Of a stretch of DNA of 64,000 bases, positions 1 to 8,531 are shown piece by piece. The notes beneath the pieces are model-generated. The model did no database searches, was not told the origin of the DNA, and worked only from the letters and a program-made list of their open reading frames with translations. Origin of the DNA: Ferriphaselus sp. R-1 (GTDB lineage Bacteria; Pseudomonadota; Gammaproteobacteria; Burkholderiales; Gallionellaceae); NCBI RefSeq assembly GCF_000746095.1, contig NZ_JQKP01000008.1:1-64000 (forward strand). Direction: 5' to 3'. Every line of letters starts with the position of its first letter. Position 1 is the stretch's first letter. A program made the translations under genes and the position numbers.

Positions 1-118
1 CCTTACTTCGTGCGCCGCCCTTGACGTTATCGGGGAACCACTCGATTTTGCCTCCGGTGTGTTGCACGGCGTGCTCGATGATTTGGCGCTGGGTATCGGT
101 GAGTTTGATGTCAGTCAT
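1..118 (-). CDS. DUF3489-like protein, partial at window edge
   Basis: The frame starts at the ATG at 116-118 and runs off the left edge, giving 39 residues beginning MTDIKLTDTQRQIIEHA. The N-terminus, with a helix followed by a conserved WFPDN..KGGAR segment, resembles DUF3489 proteins: small, basic, putative nucleic-acid-binding proteins common in proteobacterial phages. A Shine-Dalgarno-like AAGGAGAT lies just upstream. It is followed on the same strand order by two other tiny genes at 134-313 and 325-522, which look like one small operon transcribed leftward, away from the packaging genes. Function is unknown. Confidence 0.6.
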   Translation of the reverse strand, partial: MTDIKLTDTQRQIIEHAVQHTGGKIEWFPDNVKGGARSK

Positions 119-133
119 TTTGATCTCCTTGGG

Positions 134-313
134 TTACTTGGTTTGTTGGGATTGCTGGCCTGCGAGGTAGGCGGCTTCGAGGGCTGCCTTGATGCCCCAC
201 ACCGACACGTCGTGGAAATCCAGTCGGTCGCTGTGGCGGGGTTCGAGGGGTTCTACAAAGAGGTGCTGCTTGGCGATGGTTTCGAGAATCTGGTTGAGGG
301 CTTGGGCTTTCAT
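134..313 (-). CDS. DUF6900-like small protein
   Basis: About 59 residues starting MKAQALNQILETIAKQH, chosen because AAGGAGC lies directly upstream of this ATG; a longer in-frame form has no ribosome site. The sequence has a short N-terminal helix, then a motif around SDRLDFHDVSVWGIKAALEAA that matches my memory of the DUF6900 family. It sits between the DUF3489-like gene and a 65-residue protein, all leftward. The family has no known function; repeated association with these neighbours in phage-like regions suggests a small accessory or regulatory module. Confidence 0.6.
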   Translation of the reverse strand: MKAQALNQILETIAKQHLFVEPLEPRHSDRLDFHDVSVWGIKAALEAAYLAGQQSQQTK

Positions 314-324
314 GTTGTTGCTCC

Positions 325-522
325 TTAAACGTTGTGGATTTTTGCGGCCTTGTCGAACCCGACCCAAACCCCGTTTTGGTCCAAACCGCGCGCGGCGAGT
401 TCTTCGCGGGCCAGCCTGTTGAGATCCAACTCGCCGCGTGCTGCTGCGGCCAGTACCTTGGTCAGCGCGATCTGGATAAAACCGACTTCGTCGACCGTGA
501 ATTCGTTGGTGGTGTAGCTCAT
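325..522 (-). CDS. Small conserved phage-associated protein, unknown function
   Basis: A 65-residue acidic protein starting MSYTTNEFTVDEVGFIQIAL. The ATG at 520-522 is preferred over upstream in-frame starts because GCAGGAGC precedes it at good spacing. It is first in a three-gene leftward cluster with the DUF6900-like and DUF3489-like genes, separated by 11 bases from the next. No motif of known function is visible; predicted to be mostly helical. The promoter is expected in 523-640, the divergent gap before the HNH gene. Confidence 0.55.
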   Translation of the reverse strand: MSYTTNEFTVDEVGFIQIALTKVLAAAARGELDLNRLAREELAARGLDQNGVWVGFDKAAKIHNV

Positions 523-640
523 GTTTTGCTCCTGCGTTGTTGTTGATGACGGTGACATGAACGCTTCGTTTTTGAAGTAAATCAACTCGTTTCTGCAGAA
601 AGATTCCGCATCCTTTTTAAGCCGCTATTGATTGTTTGAA

Positions 641-1015
641 ATGCCTCGCAAAGCCCCCACGCCCTGCCGTCACCCCGGCTGCGCGGTGGTGCTGGCCACG
701 CCCGGTTACTGCGATCTACACCGTGTGGCTGTACACCGTGACTACGACCGGACACGCCGACACGAACCCGAGCGCGCGTTCTACAAATCGGCAGCGTGGC
801 AGCACACCCGTGAAGCGTTCCTCCGGGCACACCCGTTGTGCTGTGCCTGCGAGGCCAAGGGGCTGACGGTTGCAGCACGTGTCGTGGACCACATCACTCC
901 GATCAAGTCGGGTGGCGAGCGTCTGGACTGGCGCAACCTGCAAGCACTGTGCATCCCCTGTCACAACAGTAAAACCACGGGCGAGTGGCAATCGAGGCGG
1001 CGTATGCCCCCCTAG
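641..1015 (+). CDS. HNH endonuclease of the packaging module
   Basis: A 124-residue protein. It carries Cys pairs at about residues 67-70 and 104-107 (CIPC) that fit a zinc-stabilised HNH fold, the metal-binding core VVDHI at 81-85, Asn99 and the final HN at 108-109. HNH proteins placed immediately before terminase genes are a known component of HK97-type packaging machines, where they assist cos cleavage by terminase. The ATG at 641 is used; a TTG at 632 is in frame but has no better ribosome site. The stop codon lies inside a perfect CCCCCCTAGGGGGG palindrome, next to the candidate cos. Confidence 0.88.
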   Translation: MPRKAPTPCRHPGCAVVLATPGYCDLHRVAVHRDYDRTRRHEPERAFYKSAAWQHTREAFLRAHPLCCACEAKGLTVAARVVDHITPIKSGGERLDWRNLQALCIPCHNSKTTGEWQSRRRMPP

Positions 1016-1085
1016 GGGGGTGAAATCTCTACGACTCGAACACAGGGGACCGGACGCCTGCCCAAATTTTTGCGCGTGCAAAATG
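1007..1085. other. Candidate cos region between HNH and terminase genes
   Basis: The 92-base gap between the HNH and small terminase genes starts with a 14-bp perfect palindrome, CCCCCCTAGGGGGG (1007-1020). It then contains GTGAAATCTCTACGAC, GGGGACCGG and a TTTTTGCGCGTGCAAAA stretch just before the small terminase. From memory, similar blocks sit upstream of P27-type small terminase genes in many HK97-like prophages, where the cohesive end is expected. The nick position cannot be read from sequence alone. Confidence 0.45.
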
Positions 1086-1107
1086 AAAAACTTTTTTTCC
1101 AGAAAAC

Positions 1108-1572
1108 ATGGCCGGACGTAAACCCCTTCCAACCCGCGTCAAGCAGGTCAAGGGAACCTTGCAGAAGTGCCGCACCAACACGCGCGAGCCGAAACCGACC
1201 AGCGTGTTGTGCGATCCGCCGGAATACATGAGCGAGAGCGCAAAGGAAGCGTGGCGCTATGCCGTCGAGCATTCCCCGCCGGGATTGCTGTCGGCACTCG
1301 ACGGTGCAGTGCTGGAACGCTGGGCAAACTGCTGCGGCATGTACCGCGAGGCGCTGGCCAAGATCAACCAGACCGGCGTGTCCGGCATGCTGGTCAAGAC
1401 ACCCAGCGGCATTCTGCGGCGCTCGCCACTGATGGATGTGATCCGCGATCTGGCGCTGGAAATGAAAGGCTACGAATCCGAGATGGGATTCACGCCCGCC
1501 TCGCGTTCGCGCGTGTCGGTGCCGACCGATCCGGCCAGTAAAGATGACCCTTGGGATGAGATTGCAGGCTGA
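1108..1572 (+). CDS. Phage terminase small subunit, P27 family
   Basis: A 154-residue protein with the characteristic N-terminus MAGRKPLPTRVKQVKGTL of P27-type small terminases. The small subunit recognises the phage packaging site and recruits the large subunit. A central helical region (about 45-120) and a C-terminal acidic tail ending DDPWDEIAG, probably for docking to the large subunit, are visible. The stop codon overlaps the start of the large terminase by one base, so the two are translationally coupled. Upstream is the HNH gene and the candidate cos. Confidence 0.9.
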   Translation: MAGRKPLPTRVKQVKGTLQKCRTNTREPKPTSVLCDPPEYMSESAKEAWRYAVEHSPPGLLSALDGAVLERWANCCGMYREALAKINQTGVSGMLVKTPSGILRRSPLMDVIRDLALEMKGYESEMGFTPASRSRVSVPTDPASKDDPWDEIAG

Positions 1573-3284
1573 TGGCTGTATCCAAATACACAACACTCGC
1601 CCGGCACTATGCCGAGGCGGTGGTGGCTGGCGACCTCCCTGCCTGCCGCTGGGTGCAACTGGCCTGCCAGCGACAACTGAATAATCTGGCCCGGTTCAAG
1701 GGTAAAAGCAGCCCGTACCAGTTCAACCCCAAGCTGCTGGACAAGAACGGTCGCCAGTTCCATCCGGCAGACAACCTGTGCGCCTTCATCGAACGGCTGC
1801 CGCACGTCAAGGGGCCGCTGGCCGGTGAGCCGATCAAGCTGGAACCGTGGCAGGCATTCATCCTGACCACGGTGTTTGGCTGGGTGAAACCGGATGGCAA
1901 ACGGCGCTTTCGCCGTTCGTATATCGAGGTGCCGCGCGGCAATGCCAAATCCACGCTGTCCTCGGCAGTCGCGCTGTACATGCTGGCCGCTGACCGCGAA
2001 GGCGGTGCCGAGGTGTATTCACTGGCCACCACCCGTGATCAGGCGCGCATCGTGTTCGGCGATGCCCAGACCATGGCGCGCAAGTCAGCCGGATTCCGCA
2101 GCCGCTTTGGTGTGAACGTCGGTGCACATAACATGCATGTGCTGACCAGCGGCTCGAAGTTCGAGGCACTGTCGGCTGAAGGTTCCACCCTCGATGGTTT
2201 GAACATTCACTTCGGTTGCGTGGACGAGTTGCATGCGCACAAGACGCGCACCGTCTACGACGTGGTGGAAACCGGCACCGGCAAGCGCAACAACTCGCTG
2301 CTCTGGGTGATCACCACAGCAGGCAGCAACCGCGCAGGCATCTGTTACGAGGTGCGCACCTTCGTCACGCGCATGCTGGATGGCGTGTTCGAGGACGACA
2401 GCCAGTTCGGCATCATCTACGGGCTGGACGATGGTGACGACTGGACCAGCGACTCGGCACTGATCAAGGCCAACCCCAACTGGGGCATCTCGGTGCAGCC
2501 GGAAGTGCTGCTGCCGCTGCAGGCCAAGGCCATGCAGATGCCGAGTGCCACCAACAACTTCAAGACCAAGCATCTCAACGAATGGGTCAACGCCGACACG
2601 GCGTGGATGGACATGCGGGCATGGGATGCCTGCTCTGATGCGAGTCTCGATCTGGATGACTTTGCCGGACAGCCCTGCTGGATCGGCCTCGACCTGGCCA
2701 GCAAGACCGACATCGCGGCCATGGTGCTGGTGTTCCGGCATCCGGAAATCGCCGGTGGCTATGCTGTGTTCGGACGCTACTACCTGCCGGAAGACACAGT
2801 GAATGGGTCCAGCAACAGCCAGTACAGCGGCTGGATGCGCGCCGGTCGCCTGACGGTGACACCCGGCAACGTGATCGACTTCGGCTGGATCGAAGCCGAC
2901 CTCATCGATTTTGCCAGCCGCTTCGAGATACAGGCTGTGGCGTTCGACCCGTTCCAGGCCACGCAACTATCCACGCGGATGCTGGAAGAAGGCCTGCCGA
3001 TGATCGAGGTACGCCCCACGGTGCTGAATTTCTCGGAACCAATGAAAACCGTCGAGGCACTGGTGCTCCAGAAAAAGTTGATCCACGACAACGATCCGGT
3101 GCTGACCTGGATGGCCTCCAACGTAGTGGCACATCTGGATGCCAAGGACAACATCTATCCACGCAAAGAACGACCAGAGAACAAGATCGACGGGATCGTG
3201 GCACTGATCATGGCGATCTCGCGCAGCATTTTGCCGGGCGAGGCCGTGGTGCTGGATGCCGATTACGAACTGATGCTGCTATAG
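1572..3284 (+). CDS. Phage terminase large subunit
   Basis: A 570-residue ATPase-nuclease that pumps DNA into the prohead and cuts it. The Walker A-like motif VPRGNAKST is at residues 120-128, and a Walker B-like segment IHFGCVDEL at 212-220. The RNase H-like nuclease half begins near WIGLDLASKTD at about 370, with the expected metal-binding Asp. Length and motif order fit the HK97-type (Terminase_1) family. It starts on the last base of the small-subunit stop codon and ends 9 bases before the portal gene. Confidence 0.95.
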   Translation: MAVSKYTTLARHYAEAVVAGDLPACRWVQLACQRQLNNLARFKGKSSPYQFNPKLLDKNGRQFHPADNLCAFIERLPHVKGPLAGEPIKLEPWQAFILTTVFGWVKPDGKRRFRRSYIEVPRGNAKSTLSSAVALYMLAADREGGAEVYSLATTRDQARIVFGDAQTMARKSAGFRSRFGVNVGAHNMHVLTSGSKFEALSAEGSTLDGLNIHFGCVDELHAHKTRTVYDVVETGTGKRNNSLLWVITTAGSNRAGICYEVRTFVTRMLDGVFEDDSQFGIIYGLDDGDDWTSDSALIKANPNWGISVQPEVLLPLQAKAMQMPSATNNFKTKHLNEWVNADTAWMDMRAWDACSDASLDLDDFAGQPCWIGLDLASKTDIAAMVLVFRHPEIAGGYAVFGRYYLPEDTVNGSSNSQYSGWMRAGRLTVTPGNVIDFGWIEADLIDFASRFEIQAVAFDPFQATQLSTRMLEEGLPMIEVRPTVLNFSEPMKTVEALVLQKKLIHDNDPVLTWMASNVVAHLDAKDNIYPRKERPENKIDGIVALIMAISRSILPGEAVVLDADYELMLL

Positions 3285-3293
3285 GGCGATACC

Positions 3294-4556
3294 TTGGGAC
3301 TGTTTGATTTTTTCAGCCGCTTCCGGGCCTCCAGTTCCGACCGCAGCCCATGGGGTGACTTCTGGTTTGAGCCGGTGGGTATGAGGGCAGGCACCGGCAT
3401 GCGGGTGTCGGCGGACTCAGCGATGCGCCTCACAGCAGTCTATGCCTGCGTGCGCACCCTGTCGGAAACCATGGCATCACTCCCCTTCGTGCTGTACCGC
3501 ACGGATGCATCCGGCGGCAAGGTGCGGGTAACCAACCACTGGCTGTATCGCTTGTTTGCCCGCCGTCCAAACCGGTTTCAGAATCCGTTCGAGTGGCGCG
3601 AGATGATGCAGGGGCACTTGGCACTGCGCGGCAATGCGTATAACCGCATCGTCAGCAACGCCTCGGGCGAGATCACCGAACTGGTGCCGATCCATCCGGA
3701 TCGCATCCGCATCGAGTTGTTGCCCAGTGGCGAATTCCGCTACCGGATTACCGACCGTGATGGCCGCGAAACGGTGCTGCCGCGCGGCGAGGTCTGGCAT
3801 CTGCGTGGTCTTTCCTCGGATGGCCTGCTCGGCATGAGTCCGATCGAGATCGCCCGCGAAAGTGTCGGCATGGCACTGGCAGCGCAGGATTATGGGGCGC
3901 GATTTTTCGCCAACGATGCGAAACCGACTGGCGGCTGGATCGAGTTTCCCGGCTCGTTCAAGGATGCCGAAGCCAAGAAGGTGTTCCGCGAGTCGTACCA
4001 GCAGGCACAGTCAGGTGCCAATCGCGGCAAGGTGCTGGTCCTCGAAAACGGCATGAAATTCCACGAGGTCGGCGTCACCAACCGGGACGCCCAGTTCCTC
4101 GAACTGCGCAAATTCCAGATCACCGACATCGCGCGGTTGTTCCGGGTGCCGCCGCACATGATCGGCGATCTGGATCGGGCGACCTTCTCGAACATCGAGC
4201 AGCAGAGTCTGGAGTTCGTCATGCACACCATGACGCCATGGGCCGAGCGCTGGGAGGCCAGCATCGAAGCGGAACTGCTGCCGAATGACGACGGGCTGGA
4301 AGTCGAGTTCGACTTTGCCAACCTGATGCGCGGTGATGCAGCGAGCCGCGCCGGTTACTACCAGAGCGGCATCCAGAACGGCTGGCTGACACGCAACGAA
4401 GCGCGCCTCGCAGAAAACCTGAACCCGCTCGAAGGACTCGATGAGCCGCTACGTCCGCTCAACATGACCGAAGAATCGGATGCAGAGGAAGCCTGTGACG
4501 AACCGGCAGAAGAACCTCCCACTCCAGAACCGAAAGAACCCGAAGATGAAACGTGA
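3294..4556 (+). CDS. HK97-family phage portal protein
   Basis: A 420-residue protein that would form the dodecameric DNA gate at the prohead vertex. Family features are present: the N-terminal FDFFSRF segment, ALRGNAYNRI, and the PPHMIGDLDRATFSNIEQQ clip/stem region about two thirds along. The initiation codon is TTG; no in-frame ATG is nearby that would keep the conserved N-terminus. The Glu/Pro-rich tail (EEPPTPEPKEPEDET) is low complexity. Its last 11 bases overlap the protease start, so the protease is probably translated by coupling. Confidence 0.95.
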   Translation: MGLFDFFSRFRASSSDRSPWGDFWFEPVGMRAGTGMRVSADSAMRLTAVYACVRTLSETMASLPFVLYRTDASGGKVRVTNHWLYRLFARRPNRFQNPFEWREMMQGHLALRGNAYNRIVSNASGEITELVPIHPDRIRIELLPSGEFRYRITDRDGRETVLPRGEVWHLRGLSSDGLLGMSPIEIARESVGMALAAQDYGARFFANDAKPTGGWIEFPGSFKDAEAKKVFRESYQQAQSGANRGKVLVLENGMKFHEVGVTNRDAQFLELRKFQITDIARLFRVPPHMIGDLDRATFSNIEQQSLEFVMHTMTPWAERWEASIEAELLPNDDGLEVEFDFANLMRGDAASRAGYYQSGIQNGWLTRNEARLAENLNPLEGLDEPLRPLNMTEESDAEEACDEPAEEPPTPEPKEPEDET

Positions 4557-5469
4557 ACTCCTGATCGCCGAGTTTCTGGCGACCCCTTGGGCCATGATGC
4601 CGGAACGGCTAAATGCCGTGGCTGCCGTGCTCACCCGCTGGTCGCGCGGGGATATGGCTTCCGCCGAAACCATGCAGCAGATCGAAGCCGACAAGGCCGC
4701 CCGATCGGCTCGCCGCGAGCAACTGGCAGGCTCGTCTGGCAACGGCATCGCCGTGCTGCCGCTCTACGGTGTGGTCACCCAGCGCGGCAACCAGGTCGAC
4801 GATGTGTCCGGTCCGGGCAGTGTCAGCACTCAGCGGTTTGCCTCGGCTTTGCGCGAAGCGATTGCCGATCCCGCCGTGGGCGGCATCCTGATCGACATCG
4901 ACAGTCCCGGCGGCAGCGTCTATGGCGTGGCCGAACTGGCTGACGAGATCATCGCGGCTCGCTCCCAGAAACCAGTGGTTGCCATCGCCAACAGTCTCGC
5001 GGCTTCTGCCGCGTACTGGATCGGCGCATCCTGTTCGGAGATGTATGTCACGCCCGGCGGCGAAGTCGGCAGCATCGGCGTGTGGCAAGCGCACTTCGAC
5101 TATTCGGAAGCGCTCGCGCGTGACGGCGTGAAGCCTACGCTGATTTCAGCAGGCAAGTACAAGGTCGAAGGCAATCCCTATGCGCCGCTGGATTCCGATG
5201 CACAGTCGTTCATGCAATCCCGTGTGGATGATTACTACGCCGCCTTCACCAAGGCCGTCGCCAAAGGTCGCAATGTACCAATCTCGCAGGTGCGCAGCGG
5301 CATGGGCGAAGGCCGTGTGCTGGGTGCCGATGCAGCACTTGCACAGAACATGGTCGATGGCGTCGCCACTTTCAGCGATGTCGTAAGAAAAATGCAGCGC
5401 GATCTGAAAGCGTCGAAACCTAAAGCCAACCGTCTGGCACTCGCCCGGCGAGAACTCGAAATCCTGTAG
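4546..5469 (+). CDS. Prohead protease, S49 (SppA/protein C-like) family
   Basis: About 307 residues from the ATG at 4546, chosen because MKRELLIAEFLATPWAM is a typical start of this family; an upstream in-frame ATG at 4480 only adds an unlikely basic extension inside the portal gene. The S49 core is clear: IDIDSPGGSV near 116-125, catalytic Ser154 in SLAASAAYW, and the Lys of SAGKYKVEGNPY near 204-206. The enzyme would process scaffold and capsid during head maturation. There is no separate scaffold gene, consistent with the capsid carrying its own N-terminal delta domain. Confidence 0.92.
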   Translation: MKRELLIAEFLATPWAMMPERLNAVAAVLTRWSRGDMASAETMQQIEADKAARSARREQLAGSSGNGIAVLPLYGVVTQRGNQVDDVSGPGSVSTQRFASALREAIADPAVGGILIDIDSPGGSVYGVAELADEIIAARSQKPVVAIANSLAASAAYWIGASCSEMYVTPGGEVGSIGVWQAHFDYSEALARDGVKPTLISAGKYKVEGNPYAPLDSDAQSFMQSRVDDYYAAFTKAVAKGRNVPISQVRSGMGEGRVLGADAALAQNMVDGVATFSDVVRKMQRDLKASKPKANRLALARRELEIL

Positions 5470-5493
5470 TCCCCCTGTCGTACCGCAACCCCA

Positions 5494-5516
5494 AACCGCC
5501 CTCGTGGCGGTTTTTT
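5494..5516 (+). terminator. Intrinsic terminator before the capsid gene
   Basis: AACCGCC (5494-5500) pairs with GGCGGTT (5506-5512) across a CTCGT loop, followed by a T run to 5516. It lies between protease and capsid, and could reduce read-through so that capsid is expressed from its own or attenuated transcripts. Confidence 0.75.
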
Positions 5517-5534
5517 CATTTGGAGAACCGAAAC

Positions 5535-6827
5535 ATGAGCAAACAACTACGTGAGTTGCAGTCGAAGAAGGCGGCACTCGTCAAAGAAGCCCGTCAACTT
5601 ACCGATCTGGCGGCAAGCGAATCCCGTGACATGACCGATGCCGAGGTCGCCGCCTTCGATGCCTTGCGTACCAAGATCGACGCCGCCTCCGGCGCAATCG
5701 ACCGCGAAGCCGCACTGATCGCCGAGGAAGCGCGCCTGTCTGCCAGCCAGGCGCTCGGCATTGTCCTGACCGACAACCGCGCGGACGATCCCAAGCATGG
5801 CTTCAATGCCATTGGTGATTTCATGCAGGCGGTCTATCAGGCGCAACAGCCCGGCAAGGGCATTGATGATCGCCTGATGATCGGTGCTGCCGCTCCCACC
5901 AGTTTCGGCAACGAGTCCGCCGGTCAGGATGGTGGCTTCCTCGTGCCGCCCGAATTCTCGCGCGAAATCTTCCGCCTCAGTCTGGGCGAGGATTCCCTAC
6001 TGCCGCTGACCGACAACGTCGAGATTACCGGCAACACCATGGCTTTCCCCAAGGACGAAACCACCCCATGGGGCACCAACGGCATCCGCGCCTACTGGCA
6101 AGGTGAAGCCGCTGCCGCCAACGCCACCAAGCCGGTGCTCGGTCTGGCCTCGCTGCGACTGAAGAAGTTGATGGCGCTGGTGCCGACCACCGACGAGCTG
6201 CTGGATGATGCCAATGCGCTGACCAGCTATCTGCCGGACAAGATCGCCACCTCGATTCGCTGGAAAACCAACGAGTCCATCCTGTTCGGCGCAGGCAACG
6301 GTATCCCGGTCGGCTGCATGACCGGCAACGCCGTGGTGACGGTCGCCAAGGAATCTGGCCAAGCCACACAAACCCTGCAACCGCAGAATCTGGCCAAGAT
6401 GATTGCCCGCCTGCCGCCCGGCAGTTTTGCCAATGCGGTATGGATCATCAACAACGATGTGCTGCCTGCGCTGTTCACCCTGAGTCTGGGCAACTACCCG
6501 ATCTACCTGCCGAATGGATTGACGGTGGGCGGCATTCAGGTCTCGCCCTACGGCACCCTGCTGGGCCGTCCGGTGATCGTGTCGCAGCACGCCAACACGT
6601 TCTCCAGCCAAGGCGATGTGCTGCTGGTGGATCTGTCGTACTACCAGTCCATCACCAAGGCCGGTGGCCTGCAGACCGCGACCTCGATGCATCTGTATTT
6701 CGATGCCGACCTCACCGCGTTCCGCACCACCTTCCGCATGGACGGCCAGTCCAAGATCGCCAACGCGATCGACCCGGCCAAGGGCAGCAGCAAGCTGTCG
6801 CCGTTCATCCAGCTGGCCGCACGCTAA
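5535..6827 (+). CDS. Major capsid protein, HK97 family with delta domain
   Basis: A 430-residue protein beginning MSKQLRELQSKKAALVKEA. Residues 1 to about 65 form a charged coiled coil typical of the HK97 delta domain, which acts as internal scaffold and is removed by the protease. The mature part probably begins near the region before ESAGQDGGFLVPPEF, a signature of the family, and continues with LMALVPTTDELL and the P-domain. It is preceded by GGAG at suitable spacing and flanked by terminators on both sides, which suggests a separately controlled high-level transcript. Confidence 0.95.
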   Translation: MSKQLRELQSKKAALVKEARQLTDLAASESRDMTDAEVAAFDALRTKIDAASGAIDREAALIAEEARLSASQALGIVLTDNRADDPKHGFNAIGDFMQAVYQAQQPGKGIDDRLMIGAAAPTSFGNESAGQDGGFLVPPEFSREIFRLSLGEDSLLPLTDNVEITGNTMAFPKDETTPWGTNGIRAYWQGEAAAANATKPVLGLASLRLKKLMALVPTTDELLDDANALTSYLPDKIATSIRWKTNESILFGAGNGIPVGCMTGNAVVTVAKESGQATQTLQPQNLAKMIARLPPGSFANAVWIINNDVLPALFTLSLGNYPIYLPNGLTVGGIQVSPYGTLLGRPVIVSQHANTFSSQGDVLLVDLSYYQSITKAGGLQTATSMHLYFDADLTAFRTTFRMDGQSKIANAIDPAKGSSKLSPFIQLAAR

Positions 6828-6833
6828 CCAACC

Positions 6834-6863
6834 AAGGCGGGGACAACCCCGCCTTTATTTTTT
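6834..6863 (+). terminator. Intrinsic terminator after the capsid gene
   Basis: A 9-bp stem AAGGCGGGG (6834-6842) / CCCCGCCTT (6847-6855) with an ACAA loop is followed by a T-rich tract to 6863. It closes the capsid cistron just before the next gene. Confidence 0.88.
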
Positions 6864-6875
6864 GAGGATTCCACC

Positions 6876-7325
6876 ATGCTCCCAAACGCAAAATGCAGTG
6901 AACTCGTATCCATTCTGGCCTCGCTCGATCCGGTCAGTCAGGCGGCAGGTACTGTCGCCACCGGCTGGATTCCGGTCGGCAACTTCCATGCAATTCTGGC
7001 ACTGATCGAAACCGGTGCGCTCGGTGCCAGTGCCACGCTGGACGCCAAATTCCAGCAAGCGCTCGATGCTGCAGGCACCGGCGTCAAGGATGTCACCGGT
7101 CGCGCCATCACCCAGATTACGCAAGTTGGTGGTGGCTCGGCCAAGCAGGCGCTGATCAACCTGCGCCCGGAAGATCTGGACAGCGCCAACGGCTACGGCT
7201 TCGTTCGCCTGTCGATCACGGTTGGTGTCGCCGCCAGCCTTGTGGCCGCGCAGGTGATCGGATTCAACCCGCGCTTTGCCGATGCTTCTGCCTTCAACCA
7301 AGCTGCTGTCGCGCAGATCGTTTAA
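6876..7325 (+). CDS. Conserved phage head-region protein, unknown function
   Basis: A 149-residue protein starting MLPNAKCSELVSILASLDP. It is rich in Ala, Gly, Thr and Val and has no recognised motif. It lies directly after the capsid terminator with GAGG upstream of the ATG. Position after the capsid and before the connectors is where decoration or head-stabilising proteins usually sit, but the sequence alone does not establish that role. Confidence 0.6.
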   Translation: MLPNAKCSELVSILASLDPVSQAAGTVATGWIPVGNFHAILALIETGALGASATLDAKFQQALDAAGTGVKDVTGRAITQITQVGGGSAKQALINLRPEDLDSANGYGFVRLSITVGVAASLVAAQVIGFNPRFADASAFNQAAVAQIV

Positions 7326-7335
7326 GGAGTCAATC

Positions 7336-7563
7336 ATGGCCAAACGCATTCTGCTCTCGCAGAGCTTCAACGCCGTCGATGGTGGCGGCAACAGCTATCC
7401 CAAGTACCGCGCGGGCGAGCATTACGAGCCCTCCGAGGAAACCGAACGTCTCGTGGCGGCAGGTATCGCCGAAGCAATAGAGGTGGCCGACGAAACCGCA
7501 CCTGCCGCCGATCAGGTTGTGACGGATACCGCCGGCCCGCCTGCTGATGCTACGGCTGCCTGA
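7336..7563 (+). CDS. Small phage head-region protein, unknown function
   Basis: A 75-residue acidic protein starting MAKRILLSQSFNAVDGGG, with start at 7336 after TAAGGAG. The N-terminal half (KYRAGEHYEPSEETERLVAAGIAE) resembles short proteins found before the gp6-like connector in many prophages. The C-terminal 25 residues are an Ala/Pro/Asp-rich low-complexity tail. It ends 2 bases before the connector gene. Confidence 0.6.
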   Translation: MAKRILLSQSFNAVDGGGNSYPKYRAGEHYEPSEETERLVAAGIAEAIEVADETAPAADQVVTDTAGPPADATAA

Positions 7564-7565
7564 CC

Positions 7566-8189
7566 ATGCCGCTTGTGATCGTCAACCAGCCTGCGGCTGA
7601 ACCGGTCACGCTGGACGAAGCCAAGCTGCATCTGCGGGTCGATGCCGTCGAGGATGACCCCTTGATCGGCGCACTGATCTCGGCGGCACGCCTGCATGCC
7701 GAGACAGTCACGGCCCGGCAACTGATGCCCGCGCGCTGGAAACTGGTGCTGGATTGTTTTCCGGGGCCGTCGCTGATGGGTGTACCGGCAGGAGTGGGAT
7801 TCTCCCTGCCGGGACACGCGATCCTGATCCACAAATCGCCGGTTCAGCAGATCGTCTCCATTCGCTACCGCGATATGAGCAGCGTCTGGCAGGAAATGCC
7901 TGCTGCAGATTATGTCGCCGACCTCAGCTCCGAGCCTGCGCGCATCACCCCGGCCTTCGGCAAGGTCTGGCCGCCGGTGTTGCCGCAGATCGGCAGTGTG
8001 GAGGTGCTGTTCGATGCGGGCTATGCCAGCGCCGACCAGGTGCCCTCCGGCATCAAGCGCTGGATGCTGATGCGCGTCGGTTCCCTGTATCAGCACCGCG
8101 AAGAGTTCAGCGTGTTGCCTGCCGGACGCATCGACCCGCTGCCGTTCGTCGATGGGCTGCTTGATCCGTACCGGGTCGTCACGATTTAG
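7566..8189 (+). CDS. Head-tail connector, phage gp6-like
   Basis: A 207-residue protein whose N-terminus, VTLDEAKLHLRVD followed by DDPLIGALISAARLHAE, is the signature of the gp6-like family (HK97 gp6 / SPP1 gp15). This protein forms the adaptor ring under the portal. The C-terminal half, with PFVDGLLDPYRVVTI at the end, is also typical of these proteins. Neighbours are the stopper-like and gp10-like genes, as expected. Confidence 0.9.
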   Translation: MPLVIVNQPAAEPVTLDEAKLHLRVDAVEDDPLIGALISAARLHAETVTARQLMPARWKLVLDCFPGPSLMGVPAGVGFSLPGHAILIHKSPVQQIVSIRYRDMSSVWQEMPAADYVADLSSEPARITPAFGKVWPPVLPQIGSVEVLFDAGYASADQVPSGIKRWMLMRVGSLYQHREEFSVLPAGRIDPLPFVDGLLDPYRVVTI

Positions 8190-8198
8190 GAATTTCCC

Positions 8199-8531
8199 AT
8201 GACCACCCGTGTATCGGCAGGCCGCCTCGACCGTCGCATCACCCTGCAGCAAAAGACTGCTGCACGCGGTGCGCTCGGCGGACATCACGAGGTGTGGAGC
8301 AATCTGGCCACGGTCTGGGCCGAGGTGCGCGATCTGTCCGGTCGCGAAATCTTCAATGCCAAGGCGGTCGGCAGTGCCGCCACTCGCGTCGTGACCATCC
8401 GTTATCGGGCTGACATCAAAGCCGACCATCGCGTGTTGCTCGGCAACGGCATCAAGCTGCGCATCGAGTGGCTGCGCCGTATCGAACGCCACGAAACCCT
8501 TGAACTGTATTGTCTGGAAATCGATGAGTGA
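8199..8531 (+). CDS. Head closure (head-tail adaptor) protein
   Basis: A 110-residue protein with RLDRRITLQQKT near the N-terminus and IEWLRRIERHETLELYCLEI near the end, the hallmark pattern of the small head-tail adaptor family (SPP1 gp16 / HK97 gp7 type). It would plug the connector and provide the tail docking surface. The last 8 bases overlap the next gene. Confidence 0.88.
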   Translation: MTTRVSAGRLDRRITLQQKTAARGALGGHHEVWSNLATVWAEVRDLSGREIFNAKAVGSAATRVVTIRYRADIKADHRVLLGNGIKLRIEWLRRIERHETLELYCLEIDE

